In this document: positions 51,453 through 59,331 of the stretch, in pieces
Layout: every line of letters begins with the position of its first letter
Position numbering within the stretch: the first letter of the stretch is position 1
Assembly (NCBI RefSeq): GCF_005954645.2
Contig: NZ_CP040695.2
Coordinates: 4,030,001 to 4,094,000, forward strand
DNA length: 64,000 bases
Source: Nocardioides sp. S-1144
GTDB taxonomy: Bacteria; Actinomycetota; Actinomycetes; Propionibacteriales; Nocardioidaceae
Direction of reading: 5' to 3'
Notes under the pieces: model-generated
The model's input: only the letters and a program-made list of their open reading frames with translations
The model's database searches: none
Told to the model about the DNA's origin: nothing
Made by a program: the position numbers and the translations under genes

Positions 51453-52079
51453 ATGCTGCCTCGCCGCCCCACCACCCCCACCACCCTCGCCGCCCTCGCC
51501 GCCCTGCCCGCCCTGGTCGCCCTGGCGGCCGGGGCCGCCCTCGCGTCCGCACCGACCGCCGCCCACGCCGAGACCTGGTCGCACCGCGACGCGACCGGCG
51601 ACGTCGTCGCCACCGGCGGTGAGTCCGCCCCGACGGCGGCGCCGACCAACCGGACCGCCGACCTGCACCGGGTCACGATCACCCACACCCGGGGCGCGGT
51701 GCGGGTCGTCGCCCGCGTGCACGAGCTGCGGCGCACCGACCAGCTCGCCACGGTGCAGCTGCGCGCCCCCGGTCTCCACCTCGTGACCGCCGACCTCGTG
51801 CGCATCGACGGCGGCACCGCGGTGCACACGCACGTCGAGACGCAGGACGAGGTCCGCGAGTGCCCGTCGGCGACGGGACGGTTCCGGCTGCGGACGGACA
51901 CGTTCGTCGTGACCGTCCCGCGTGCGTGCCTCGGGCGGCCCGACTGGGTGCGGGCCGCGGTGGGCTACGTGACCATCGGGGGGAGCGACGTCGGCGACGA
52001 GCAGGTCGCCCTGGACGACGGGCTCCGCGACGGCTTCCGCCTGGCCCCGCGGTGGAGCCCGCGGATCCACGCGGGCTGA
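51453..52079 (+). CDS. Secreted hypothetical protein, paralogue 1
   Basis: A 208-residue exported protein with a signal peptide cleaved near AHAETW. The mature part starts ETWSHRDATGDV and consists of alternating strands (ADLHRVTITHTRGAVRVVARVHEL, DTFVVTVPRACLGRPDWVRAAVGYV). It has two Cys that may form a disulfide. The family is unknown. The next gene encodes a clear paralogue, and both share an almost identical upstream sequence including CGGAGACCCGATGCTGCC. An ATG ten codons upstream is less likely as start. Confidence 0.72.
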   Translation: MLPRRPTTPTTLAALAALPALVALAAGAALASAPTAAHAETWSHRDATGDVVATGGESAPTAAPTNRTADLHRVTITHTRGAVRVVARVHELRRTDQLATVQLRAPGLHLVTADLVRIDGGTAVHTHVETQDEVRECPSATGRFRLRTDTFVVTVPRACLGRPDWVRAAVGYVTIGGSDVGDEQVALDDGLRDGFRLAPRWSPRIHAG

Positions 52080-52123
52080 GGCCCGCGCGACCACCCACCA
52101 CCGACCCACCCCACGGAGACCCG

Positions 52124-52753
52124 ATGCTGCCCCGACCCACCGCCACCGCCCTGGCCGCCCGTACCGCCCTGACCGCCCTGCTCACCGGGGCCGTGCTGGC
52201 CGGCGCCCCCACCTCAGCGCACGCCGAGACCTGGAAGCACCGCGACGCGACGGGCGACGTGGTCGTGTTCGACTTCGAGGACGAGGCGGACGAGGACGGG
52301 ACCCCCGCGCCGGCGAACCGGACCGCGGACATCCGCTCGGTCTCGGTCAGGCACGCCGCGCGCGCGGTCCGGGCGGTGGTGCGGGTGCGCGACCTGCGCC
52401 GCCACGACCAGGTCGCCACGGTCTACCTCCGCGGCCCCGGGGACCGGTTCGGCGGCGTCCAGCTCACGCGGGTCGCCGGCCGCACCCACGTCGACTCCTT
52501 CGTCGAGGTCGAGGGCACCGAGACCAGGTGCACCGGCGCGCGCGGGCACCTCCGTCCGGGCGCCGACCGGTTCGTCGTCGTGGTCCCCACGGACTGCCTC
52601 GGGCGGCCGGCCTGGGTGCGGGCCGCGGTGTCGTACGGCGTCGTCGCCCCGGACGGCTTGGGTGTCGCGCTGGACGACGGCCTGCGGGACGGCAGTCGGC
52701 GCGACGGCGGCTACGGCCGCACGGGCTGGAGCCCGCGGATCGACGTCGACTGA
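52124..52753 (+). CDS. Secreted hypothetical protein, paralogue 2
   Basis: A 209-residue exported protein whose mature N-terminus ETWKHRDATGDVVVF repeats that of the preceding gene, as do the ANRTADIRSVSVRH and CLGRPAWVRAAVSYG segments and the two Cys. The C-terminus LDDGLRDG...GWSPRID is also shared. This is a tandem duplication that has diverged. Function is unknown. Its last 43 bases overlap the end of the convergent rhodanese gene. Confidence 0.72.
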   Translation: MLPRPTATALAARTALTALLTGAVLAGAPTSAHAETWKHRDATGDVVVFDFEDEADEDGTPAPANRTADIRSVSVRHAARAVRAVVRVRDLRRHDQVATVYLRGPGDRFGGVQLTRVAGRTHVDSFVEVEGTETRCTGARGHLRPGADRFVVVVPTDCLGRPAWVRAAVSYGVVAPDGLGVALDDGLRDGSRRDGGYGRTGWSPRIDVD

Positions 52754-54033
52754 CCGAGCGCTCCCGCGTCGAAGTCGAGGTCGGGGTCGCCGGCGGCGGC
52801 GACGGCGGCCAGCAGGCCGGCGGCCCAGGCGGCGCGGGCGCGGTGCCACGCGTCGCCCTCCGGGCCGGACGGCGGCGGGCCGGCGCGGTCCACCACGGGC
52901 CCGGCGTAGGACGGGTCGGCCGTGGTCAGGTTGCCGGGGAAGGCGTCGATGCCGCCCTCGAGGATGTGGACGTCGCCCCGCCCGCCGAGCAGGCGGTCGG
53001 CCTCGGCGGCGATGAAGTCGGGCACCAGGTCGTCGTCGCCGACCAGCACCACCGGGCTACTCAGCCCGGGCAGCAGCGACGGCAGCTGCTCGCGGCGGGC
53101 GTGCACCGAGCCGCCGACGTGGCCGGCGGCGTAGGCCGCGGACGAGCGCAGGTCGACGACCGAGACCACCCGTGCGCGGAGCATCGCGGCCATCTCGTGG
53201 CCGGTGACCGCGTCGACGACCGGCACGTCGGGGACCGGAACCGGGACCGGCGCGGCGGCGCCGTCGTGCACGTGCACGTGCACCGGTCCGTCGTGCAGGT
53301 GGCGGAGCCGGGCGACCGTGGCGGCGCTGCGCAGGAGGTCGGCGTCGTCGACGATCACGACGTGCGCCCGCCGCACCGCGAGGTGCTCCTCGACGGCGCG
53401 CACCAGCCGGTCGCCCGGGACGTGGAGGCTGCCGGGCACGTGGCCCGCGGCGTGCTCCGCGGGGCCGCGCACGTCGACGACGTAGGTCGTCCGCGTCGGG
53501 TCGGCGACCAGCCGGGCGAGCCCGGCGGCGTCGACCCGCTCGACGCCGGCGGCCTCGAGCGTCTGTCGCGCCCGGGCGCGCACGTCGTCGACGCCGGCGC
53601 CGGCGTCGACGGAGGTCGTCCTGATCCACTCCCCCAGCGCCGTGCCCAGCACGTGGGTGCCGGCGTAGGTGCGACCGCCGCAGGCGCGCCAGGCGTCGAG
53701 CCCGCCCTCGAGCACGTGGACGCGCTCGTACCCGAGCCCGGCCAGGATCGCGGCGGCCTGGTCGTCGAGCGCGGGGTCGGAGGCCACGACGACGACGGTG
53801 CCGAGGCGCGGGACCAGGCCGCGCGCCCGGCGCTCGAGGTCGTGCAGGGGCGCGGGCGCGCTGCGGACCAGGTGGCCGGCGGCGCGCGCCACGGGGTCGC
53901 GCACGTCGAGGACGGCGACCTCCTCGTCGCCGTCCAGGAGCCGGCGCAGCCTGGCCGGCGTGACGGTGCCGACGTGGGTGCCGACGTGGGTGCCGGTGTG
54001 GGTGCCGGTGTCGCGGACCGTGGTGGTGGGCAC
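52711..54033 (-). CDS. Triple rhodanese-domain protein lacking active-site Cys
   Basis: A 440-residue protein with three rhodanese-like domains: VLDVRDPVARAAGHL (about 25-120), VVDVRGPAEHAAGHVPGSLHVPG (about 160-250) and VVDLRSSAAYAAGHVGGSVHARR (about 285-370). In each, the position of the catalytic Cys loop is occupied by other residues (VVASDPA, IVDDAD, LVGDDD). The only Cys is Cys118, outside the loop, so sulfur transfer by the usual mechanism is unlikely. It follows cysteine dioxygenase by 8 bases in an operon, suggesting a binding or regulatory role in sulfur metabolism. The N-terminus is a His-rich GTHT/GTHV repeat. Confidence 0.83.
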   Translation of the reverse strand: MPTTTVRDTGTHTGTHVGTHVGTVTPARLRRLLDGDEEVAVLDVRDPVARAAGHLVRSAPAPLHDLERRARGLVPRLGTVVVVASDPALDDQAAAILAGLGYERVHVLEGGLDAWRACGGRTYAGTHVLGTALGEWIRTTSVDAGAGVDDVRARARQTLEAAGVERVDAAGLARLVADPTRTTYVVDVRGPAEHAAGHVPGSLHVPGDRLVRAVEEHLAVRRAHVVIVDDADLLRSAATVARLRHLHDGPVHVHVHDGAAAPVPVPVPDVPVVDAVTGHEMAAMLRARVVSVVDLRSSAAYAAGHVGGSVHARREQLPSLLPGLSSPVVLVGDDDLVPDFIAAEADRLLGGRGDVHILEGGIDAFPGNLTTADPSYAGPVVDRAGPPPSGPEGDAWHRARAAWAAGLLAAVAAAGDPDLDFDAGALGQSTSIRGLQPVRP

Positions 54034-54041
54034 CTCCGACC

Positions 54042-54593
54042 TCAGCCGTCGAGCGGGCGCAGCTCGTCGGCGTAGGACACCGAGAACCGCTTCATCACGC
54101 CGGACGGGGAGATCGAGTACTGGCCCATCCGCCACAGCGGCGGCGAGTAGGCGTGGATCGAGACCGAGCCGTCGACCGCGCCGCCCATCCGGTGGATGTG
54201 GTCGGGGCCGAAGCCGAACGCGCGGCCGGCGCGCACCGTGCGGGTGGTGGGCGTGCCGCCGAGACGGGGGCGGCTCTCGCTGACGGCGCCGCGGGTGACC
54301 GCGACCGCGCCGGCGGAGGTGTCGTGGTCGTGCCAGCCGGTGTCGTCGACGAGGTTCCAGCAGAGCAGCCAGACGTCGACGTCGGCGTCGCGGTGGAGCG
54401 AGACGTAGTGCCGGCCGCTCCCCGCGTCGTGGCGCACGTGCTGCTCCCACAGCTCGGGCCGGGAGGCGACCTCGCGCACCCAGGCGCGCAGCTCGTCCTC
54501 GTCCATGACCCGGCCGGGCAGGGCGGGCAGCTGGTCGGCGCTGAGCACGCTGGCGCTGCTGGTGGTGGTCGCCGGGGAAGGGGCGATCGTCAT
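54042..54593 (-). CDS. Cysteine dioxygenase
   Basis: A 183-residue cupin enzyme that oxidises cysteine to cysteine sulfinate with O2. The iron ligands are His88 and His90 in WHDHDTS and His132/His134 in DHIHRM; the conserved Tyr in SIHAYSPPL is present. The Cys that cross-links to Tyr in the mammalian enzyme is absent (Gly/Ala region), as is usual in bacterial forms. The ATG overlaps the amidohydrolase stop by 4 bases, and the triple-rhodanese gene follows 8 bases later. Confidence 0.88.
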   Translation of the reverse strand: MTIAPSPATTTSSASVLSADQLPALPGRVMDEDELRAWVREVASRPELWEQHVRHDAGSGRHYVSLHRDADVDVWLLCWNLVDDTGWHDHDTSAGAVAVTRGAVSESRPRLGGTPTTRTVRAGRAFGFGPDHIHRMGGAVDGSVSIHAYSPPLWRMGQYSISPSGVMKRFSVSYADELRPLDG

Positions 54594-55495
54594 CGGGAGC
54601 CTCCGTTCATCAGGTGGTGCGGGTTGGCGGTGAGGAGCGCGTGCGAGAGGGCCTCGCCCATGCCGGGGCCGGTCGTGCTCGACGGGGCCGCGTACGGCAG
54701 GTCGGAGCCGTGCACGACGGCGTCGACGCCGACGACGCGGACCATCGCGTCGATGGCCCGCGGGCCGTAGGACGAGGTCTCGTAGTAGACGTGCCGGTCG
54801 ACCGCCCCGAACGTGCCGCCGCGGGCGACGAGGCGCTCGTGGTGCAGCGGCGCGAGGCCGGCGAGCGCGACGAACGCGATCCGCAGGTCGGGCAGGAGCG
54901 CGCGGCCCGCGAGGTGCCAGGCGAACCAGGCGCTCGCCTGCTGGGCGGGGTACGACGTGAGCGCCGGCCACCAGCCCGGTACGTCTCCCGCACCGGCCGC
55001 TCCTGGCGGGGTGGGCGCCGGGCCGGGGTGCACGAGGACGGGCAGGCCGGCGTCCTCGACGACGGCGAGGACCGGCGCCAGCCGCTCGAGGCCGGCCGGG
55101 TCGAGCAGGGCGGTCGCCGGGACCTGGAGGCCGTGGACCTGGTCGCCCGCCAGGGTGGCGCGCAGGTCCACGAGGTCGGGCTCCACGAGGTTGACCGCGG
55201 CCCAGAGGCCGTGGCCGGCGCCGAGGTCGGCGGCCAGCCCGTGCCAGGCGTCGAGCAGCGGTGCCGCCTCCTCGGGCGGCAGGGTCTCGATGCCGAGCGG
55301 GCTCGACAGCGACACCAGCGCGAGGTCGACGTCGTCGCGCACCGACGGCGTGAGCACGGCCGGGTCGACGACGTACGGCGGCTCGCCGGCCAGGTGCAGC
55401 ACATCGCCGGCGAGGTGGGGGGCCCGCGTGCGTCGGCGGAGCCCGTCGACCAGCGCGGCGGGCCACACGTGCTGGTGGCAGTCGACGCGGGTCAT
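54590..55495 (-). CDS. Amidohydrolase family protein (amidohydrolase 2)
   Basis: A 301-residue TIM-barrel protein. The metal-site motif HxH is present as VDCHQHVWP, with further His in LPVLVHPGP and the Asp in VVHGSDLPYAAP. These are the marks of the amidohydrolase 2 (ACMSD/related decarboxylase-hydrolase) group. The substrate is unknown; its operon with cysteine dioxygenase suggests a link to sulfur amino-acid catabolism. It is divergent from a conserved hypothetical gene across a short AT-rich promoter region. Confidence 0.85.
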   Translation of the reverse strand: MTRVDCHQHVWPAALVDGLRRRTRAPHLAGDVLHLAGEPPYVVDPAVLTPSVRDDVDLALVSLSSPLGIETLPPEEAAPLLDAWHGLAADLGAGHGLWAAVNLVEPDLVDLRATLAGDQVHGLQVPATALLDPAGLERLAPVLAVVEDAGLPVLVHPGPAPTPPGAAGAGDVPGWWPALTSYPAQQASAWFAWHLAGRALLPDLRIAFVALAGLAPLHHERLVARGGTFGAVDRHVYYETSSYGPRAIDAMVRVVGVDAVVHGSDLPYAAPSSTTGPGMGEALSHALLTANPHHLMNGGSR

Positions 55496-55503
55496 GGGCA
55501 GGA

Positions 55504-55532
55504 CTATAACTGTAGTCAGAAACTATACTTAA
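55504..55532. promoter_or_regulatory. AT-rich divergent promoter with ACTATA repeats
   Basis: The 59-base gap between divergent genes has direct repeats ACTATA at 55504 and 55522, 18 bp apart, and a related ACTGTA at 55510. Read leftward, TATAGT lies about 7 bases before the amidohydrolase ATG, as for a leaderless transcript. Read rightward, TATACT is a good -10 element for the hypothetical gene. The repeats may be regulator binding sites. Confidence 0.5.
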
Positions 55533-55554
55533 CGCCGCGCCGTACGGTGGCCCC

Positions 55555-56328
55555 ATGGCCTCCACCCTCGCCTGCATCGGGCTCGACGTCGCCGACCTCG
55601 ACGCCCTCGGCACCCTCCTCGAGTCGCTGCCCGCCGAGGTCGTCGGGCGCACCGACGACGACGTCGTCACCGTCAGCTACCCCGACCCGACCGGCGCGCG
55701 CGTGGTGATCAGCCGCCGCGACGGCGTCCCGCTCGACCTGGTGCCGTCCTACGCCGCCGATCCCGGCGCCCTTCTCGGCGAGGTGGTCGTGACCGAGTCC
55801 GGACTCACCCGCGCCGCCGTCCTCGACGACGACGGGCGCACCGTCACCCAGCTCCTGGTCGACCTCGAGCAGCACCGCCAGGCGCTGGTCGCCGCCGACC
55901 CCGCGCCGGTGCACGCCTCCGTCGTGGCCCTGGGCGTCGAGATGACCGTGCACGCCGACGCGGCGGCGTTCGCGGCCTCCGACGCCAGCCGGATCGGCGA
56001 CGAGCCCGACGCCTCGCGGTGGGCGGCGGAGTCCTTCGTCTCGTACGGTCTGGTCCACGAGGGCCCCGACGCCGAGCCGACCGGGTTCCTGGCCGGCACG
56101 ATCGTGCACAGCCTGAGCCACCGCCACAGCGTCTCGGGGCAGGAGTTCCACACGGTGCGGGTCCGGACCGTCGGCTTCGAGGCGACCGTCTGCCTCGCCG
56201 CCTCGGACCACCCGGTGCCGCCGCTGCCCGGCAACGTCGTCGCCGGGTCGTGCTACCTGGTCGCCGACGTGCCGTCGCTCTGGAACGTCGAGCCGCAGCG
56301 CAAGTGGTGGCAGCCGGCGCCCGAGTAG
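55555..56328 (+). CDS. Hypothetical protein, 257 residues
   Basis: A soluble protein without signal peptide. The N-terminal region (STLACIGLDVADLDALGTLLESL, VVTVSYPDPTGARVVISRRDG) has a glyoxalase/VOC-like beginning, with paired strand-helix units. The C-terminal part (LAGTIVHSLSHRHSVSGQEFHTVRVRTVGFEATVCLAASDHPVPPLPGNVVAGSCYLVADV) is beta-rich. I do not recognise a defined family. The divergent position relative to the amidohydrolase-cysteine dioxygenase operon may mean shared regulation. Confidence 0.7.
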   Translation: MASTLACIGLDVADLDALGTLLESLPAEVVGRTDDDVVTVSYPDPTGARVVISRRDGVPLDLVPSYAADPGALLGEVVVTESGLTRAAVLDDDGRTVTQLLVDLEQHRQALVAADPAPVHASVVALGVEMTVHADAAAFAASDASRIGDEPDASRWAAESFVSYGLVHEGPDAEPTGFLAGTIVHSLSHRHSVSGQEFHTVRVRTVGFEATVCLAASDHPVPPLPGNVVAGSCYLVADVPSLWNVEPQRKWWQPAPE

Positions 56329-56334
56329 CGAGCG

Positions 56335-57348
56335 CTACTCCCCGCGCCGCAGCCGCTCGTCGAGCCAGAGCTTCATGCTGCCGGCGGCGCCGGCCAGGTC
56401 GTGGACGAGCTTGCCGAGCGCGTCCTGCGAGGACTCGAACGCGGCGGAGTACGACGTGGCCGCGTCCTTCGCAGCGTCGCTGACCTTGGCGCCGGCGTCG
56501 TCGTCGCGCCGGGCGTAGTCGCCGCCGAGGATGCCGGCGTAGGCACCGGAGTCGACCCAGCCGCGCAGCTCCGCGGCGCGGACGACGGCGAAGGGATGCG
56601 TCGTCTTCTCGACCAGCATCAGCTTGAGCACCGAGTCGCGCAGGTCGCCGGCCTCGAGGTACTCCTGGCCCTGCGCCATGAACGTCGACAGGTCGAGGTC
56701 GCCCATCAGTCCGCCGCTGGCCAGCTGCATGTGGGCGCGGATCGCGGCGGCGGGGTCCTGGGTGGCGAGCAGCCCGGCACGGTCGGCCGAGAGCTCCGAC
56801 TTGCGGGCCCACTCGTAGAGGGCGGCCACGATCGCGCGCAGGCCGAGTCCGCCGAGCGGCACGGAGCCGAGGACGCCGGTCAGGTTGATCAGTCGCATCA
56901 GGAGCGTCCGGTAGACGGCGTGACCGCTGAGGGCGTGGCCGAGCTCGTGGCCGACGACGAAGCGCAGCTCGTCCTCCTCCAGCAGGTCGACCAGCGCGGA
57001 GTTGAGCACGATCACCGGCTTGTCGAGACCGATGGTGACCGCGTTCAGGGTCGGGTTCGCCTGCACGTACATCTCCGGGAGCGGGCCCTCGACGTCGAGG
57101 ACCCGGGCCGCGTCGCGCAGCAGGTAGTGCAGCGCGGGGAACTGGCGCTCGTCGACGCGGACCGCCGTGCCGAGCAGCAGGAGCCGGGTCGTGCGCTCGT
57201 TGACCAGTCCCGAGACCGCCTTGAGGACGGTGTCGAAGCCCTTGAGCCGGCGCAGCGCCACGAGGGCGCCGCGGTCGGCCGGGTGCTCCCACGCACGCGA
57301 GCTGATTCCGGTCAGGGTCGCCCGCTGGCGGGCCGGCTGGGTCGTCAC
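56335..57348 (-). CDS. M48-family zinc metallopeptidase
   Basis: A 337-residue protein with the zinc motif HExxH in VVGHELGHALSGH (His134, Glu135, His138) and the third ligand Glu in ELSADRAGLLA. Hydrophobic stretches in the middle (LLMRLINLTGVLGSVPLGGLGL) may associate it with the membrane, as in HtpX/Ste24-type proteases. It has no clear signal peptide. It converges on the hypothetical gene with 6 bases between stops. Confidence 0.9.
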   Translation of the reverse strand: MTTQPARQRATLTGISSRAWEHPADRGALVALRRLKGFDTVLKAVSGLVNERTTRLLLLGTAVRVDERQFPALHYLLRDAARVLDVEGPLPEMYVQANPTLNAVTIGLDKPVIVLNSALVDLLEEDELRFVVGHELGHALSGHAVYRTLLMRLINLTGVLGSVPLGGLGLRAIVAALYEWARKSELSADRAGLLATQDPAAAIRAHMQLASGGLMGDLDLSTFMAQGQEYLEAGDLRDSVLKLMLVEKTTHPFAVVRAAELRGWVDSGAYAGILGGDYARRDDDAGAKVSDAAKDAATSYSAAFESSQDALGKLVHDLAGAAGSMKLWLDERLRRGE

Positions 57349-57383
57349 GGTGTCACTGTGACACGCGGCGCCACATCGTCACT

Positions 57384-57446
57384 GCGTCGTCGCGACGGGG
57401 ATCCGCGTCGTCGCGACGGGGATCCGCGTCGTCACGACCGGGATCC
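57384..57446. repeat. Three 21-bp tandem repeats beside modC
   Basis: Units at 57384-57404, 57405-57425 and 57426-57446 share the core GCGTCGTCGCGACGGGGATC; the third differs at two positions, and a partial fourth follows. They lie between the M48 start and the modC stop. The core GGGATCC plus CGTCGT resembles the 16-bp array at 61371-61572. Confidence 0.85.
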
Positions 57447-57455
57447 GCGTCGCGG

Positions 57456-58511
57456 TCAGTGCACGTAGACCGAGACCTCGGTCGCCTTGACGCTGAACGC
57501 GACCCGGTCGCCCGGGACCAGCGCCAGCTCGGCGGCCGCCTGCGCGGTGACGTCGGCGCTGACCAGGTCGGAGCGGATCCGGATCAGGTCGCCGCGCGGC
57601 TCGACGTGGCTCACGGTCGCGTCGAGCACGTTGCGCGGGCTCCCGTGCGGCGGCTCGCGGTAGATCGACACCGCGGTGGGCCGGAACACCGCGAGCACGG
57701 AGTCACCCGGGGCCGGGGCCGGTCCCACGACGCGGCCCTGCACGACCGCGCCGGCGTCGAGGCGCACGGCGCCGTCGTCCCAGCGGCCGGCGAGCAGGTT
57801 GAGCCCGGCGAGCCGGGCCGCGAAAGCGCTGCGCGGTCGGGCGAGCACGTCGGCGCTGGCGCCGTCCTCGACCACCGCACCGTCCTCGACCACGACGACC
57901 CGGTCGGCCAGCAGCAGGGCGTCGAGGACGTCGTGGGTGACCAGGACGGTGGTCCGCTCGGCCAGCACCTCGCGCAGGGTGTGCCGCAGCGCGGGCCGGA
58001 CGTCGACGTCGAGCGCGGCCATCGGCTCGTCGAGCAGGAGGAGGTGCGGGCGGGCGGCCAGGGCCCGGGCGACGGCGACCCGTTGCGCCTGGCCGCCCGA
58101 CAGCCGGCTCGGCCGCCGCTCGCCGAGGTGACCGACCCCGACCCGATCCAGCCAGCCGGCGGCCTGCTCGCGGGACTCGCTGCGGGAGGCGCCGGAGCTC
58201 CGCGGTCCGAAGGCCACGTTGTCGAGCGCGCTCAGGTGGGGGAAGAGGAGTGGCTCCTGGGCCAGCAGCGCGACGCCCCGGCGGTGCGGCGCGACGTCGA
58301 CCCGGGCCCGGCCGGCCCCGACGTCGGTGAGCGGTCGTCCGTCGAGCACGACCCGCCCCTCGTCCGGGCGCAGCAGCCCGGCGAGGACCGAGAGCACCGT
58401 CGACTTGCCCGCGCCGTTGGGACCGAGGATCGCCACGGTCTCGCCCGTCCCCACCGAGAAGGCCAGGTCGACGCCGCGCTCGGCGACCCGGGCCGACACC
58501 TCGAGGCTCAC
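57456..58511 (-). CDS. modC: Molybdate ABC transporter ATP-binding protein
   Basis: A 351-residue ATPase that drives molybdate uptake. Walker A is GPNGAGKST, the signature LSGGQAQRVAVARAL, Walker B LLLLDEPMAALD and the H-loop VLVTHDVLDAL. The C-terminal region includes a Mop/TOBE-type domain (ATVSHVEPRGDLIRIRSDLVSADVTAQAAAELAL). GTG start overlaps the modB stop by 4 bases. It is the last gene of the modABC operon. Confidence 0.93.
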   Translation of the reverse strand: MSLEVSARVAERGVDLAFSVGTGETVAILGPNGAGKSTVLSVLAGLLRPDEGRVVLDGRPLTDVGAGRARVDVAPHRRGVALLAQEPLLFPHLSALDNVAFGPRSSGASRSESREQAAGWLDRVGVGHLGERRPSRLSGGQAQRVAVARALAARPHLLLLDEPMAALDVDVRPALRHTLREVLAERTTVLVTHDVLDALLLADRVVVVEDGAVVEDGASADVLARPRSAFAARLAGLNLLAGRWDDGAVRLDAGAVVQGRVVGPAPAPGDSVLAVFRPTAVSIYREPPHGSPRNVLDATVSHVEPRGDLIRIRSDLVSADVTAQAAAELALVPGDRVAFSVKATEVSVYVH

Positions 58512-59305
58512 CGGGTGCTCCCCCGTCCCTGTCGGGCCAGCCCGATCACCACGACGGCGACCACGACCAGCACCAGCGCGAGCGCGACGGCGGCGTCGGG
58601 GTCGGTCACCCGCTCCTGGTAGATCAGCGAGGGCAGGGTCTGGGTGGTGCCCTGCAGACTGCCGGCGAAGGTGACCGTGGCACCGAACTCGCCGAGGGCC
58701 CGGGCGAAGGCGAGCACCGCCCCGGACAGCAGCCCCGGCAGCACCAGCGGCAGCGTGACCCGCCGGAAGACGGTGGACGGGCCGGCCCCGAGGGTGGCCG
58801 CGACGACCTCGTACCGCTGACCCGCCGTCCGCAGCGCGCCCTCGAGGCTGACGACCAGGAACGGCATCGACACGAAGGTCTGCGCCATCACGACCGCGGT
58901 CGAGGAGAACGCGATCTCGATCCCCCACGCGCTGAACGTCTCGCCGAGCAGGCCACGGCGACCGAACGTGTAGAGCAGCGCCAGCCCACCGACCACCGGC
59001 GGCAGCACCAGCGGGAGCAGCACCAGGGAGCGCAGCACGCCCTGGCCGCGGAACTCGGTGCGCGCCAGGACGACGGCCATCGGCACGCCGAGCAGCACGC
59101 ACAGCACGGTGCTCACCGCCGACGTCCGCAGGCTCAGCCACAGCGCGGCCCGGGACGAGTCGGAGGTGATGAGCGGGACGAAGTTGGCCCAGTCGACCCG
59201 CGCCACGATCGCGACCAGCGGCAGCAGCACGAAGACCGCACCCAGGGCGGCGGGGACGAAGACCCAGCCGGGCAGACCCGTCGGGCGGGCGCGCGCCGTC
59301 ACCAC
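58508..59305 (-). CDS. modB: Molybdate ABC transporter permease
   Basis: A 265-residue integral membrane protein with five to six helices. The cytoplasmic EAA loop, which contacts ModC, is recognisable as EVVAATLGAGPSTVFRRVTLPLVLPGLLSG. RALGEFGATVTFAGSLQGTTQTLP is characteristic of ModB. The start is one of two adjacent GTG codons (59305 or 59302). It lies 26 bases after modA and overlaps modC. Confidence 0.93.
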   Translation of the reverse strand: MVTARARPTGLPGWVFVPAALGAVFVLLPLVAIVARVDWANFVPLITSDSSRAALWLSLRTSAVSTVLCVLLGVPMAVVLARTEFRGQGVLRSLVLLPLVLPPVVGGLALLYTFGRRGLLGETFSAWGIEIAFSSTAVVMAQTFVSMPFLVVSLEGALRTAGQRYEVVAATLGAGPSTVFRRVTLPLVLPGLLSGAVLAFARALGEFGATVTFAGSLQGTTQTLPSLIYQERVTDPDAAVALALVLVVVAVVVIGLARQGRGSTR

Positions 59306-59331
59306 GCGGTCACCGGCTCATCACGCAGACA

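Noticed and set aside
47918..51622. A 1234-codon plus-strand frame opposite the UvrA paralogue and oxidoreductase
   Set aside because: Valine/glycine/arginine-rich shadow with no domain, spanning two well-supported genes.
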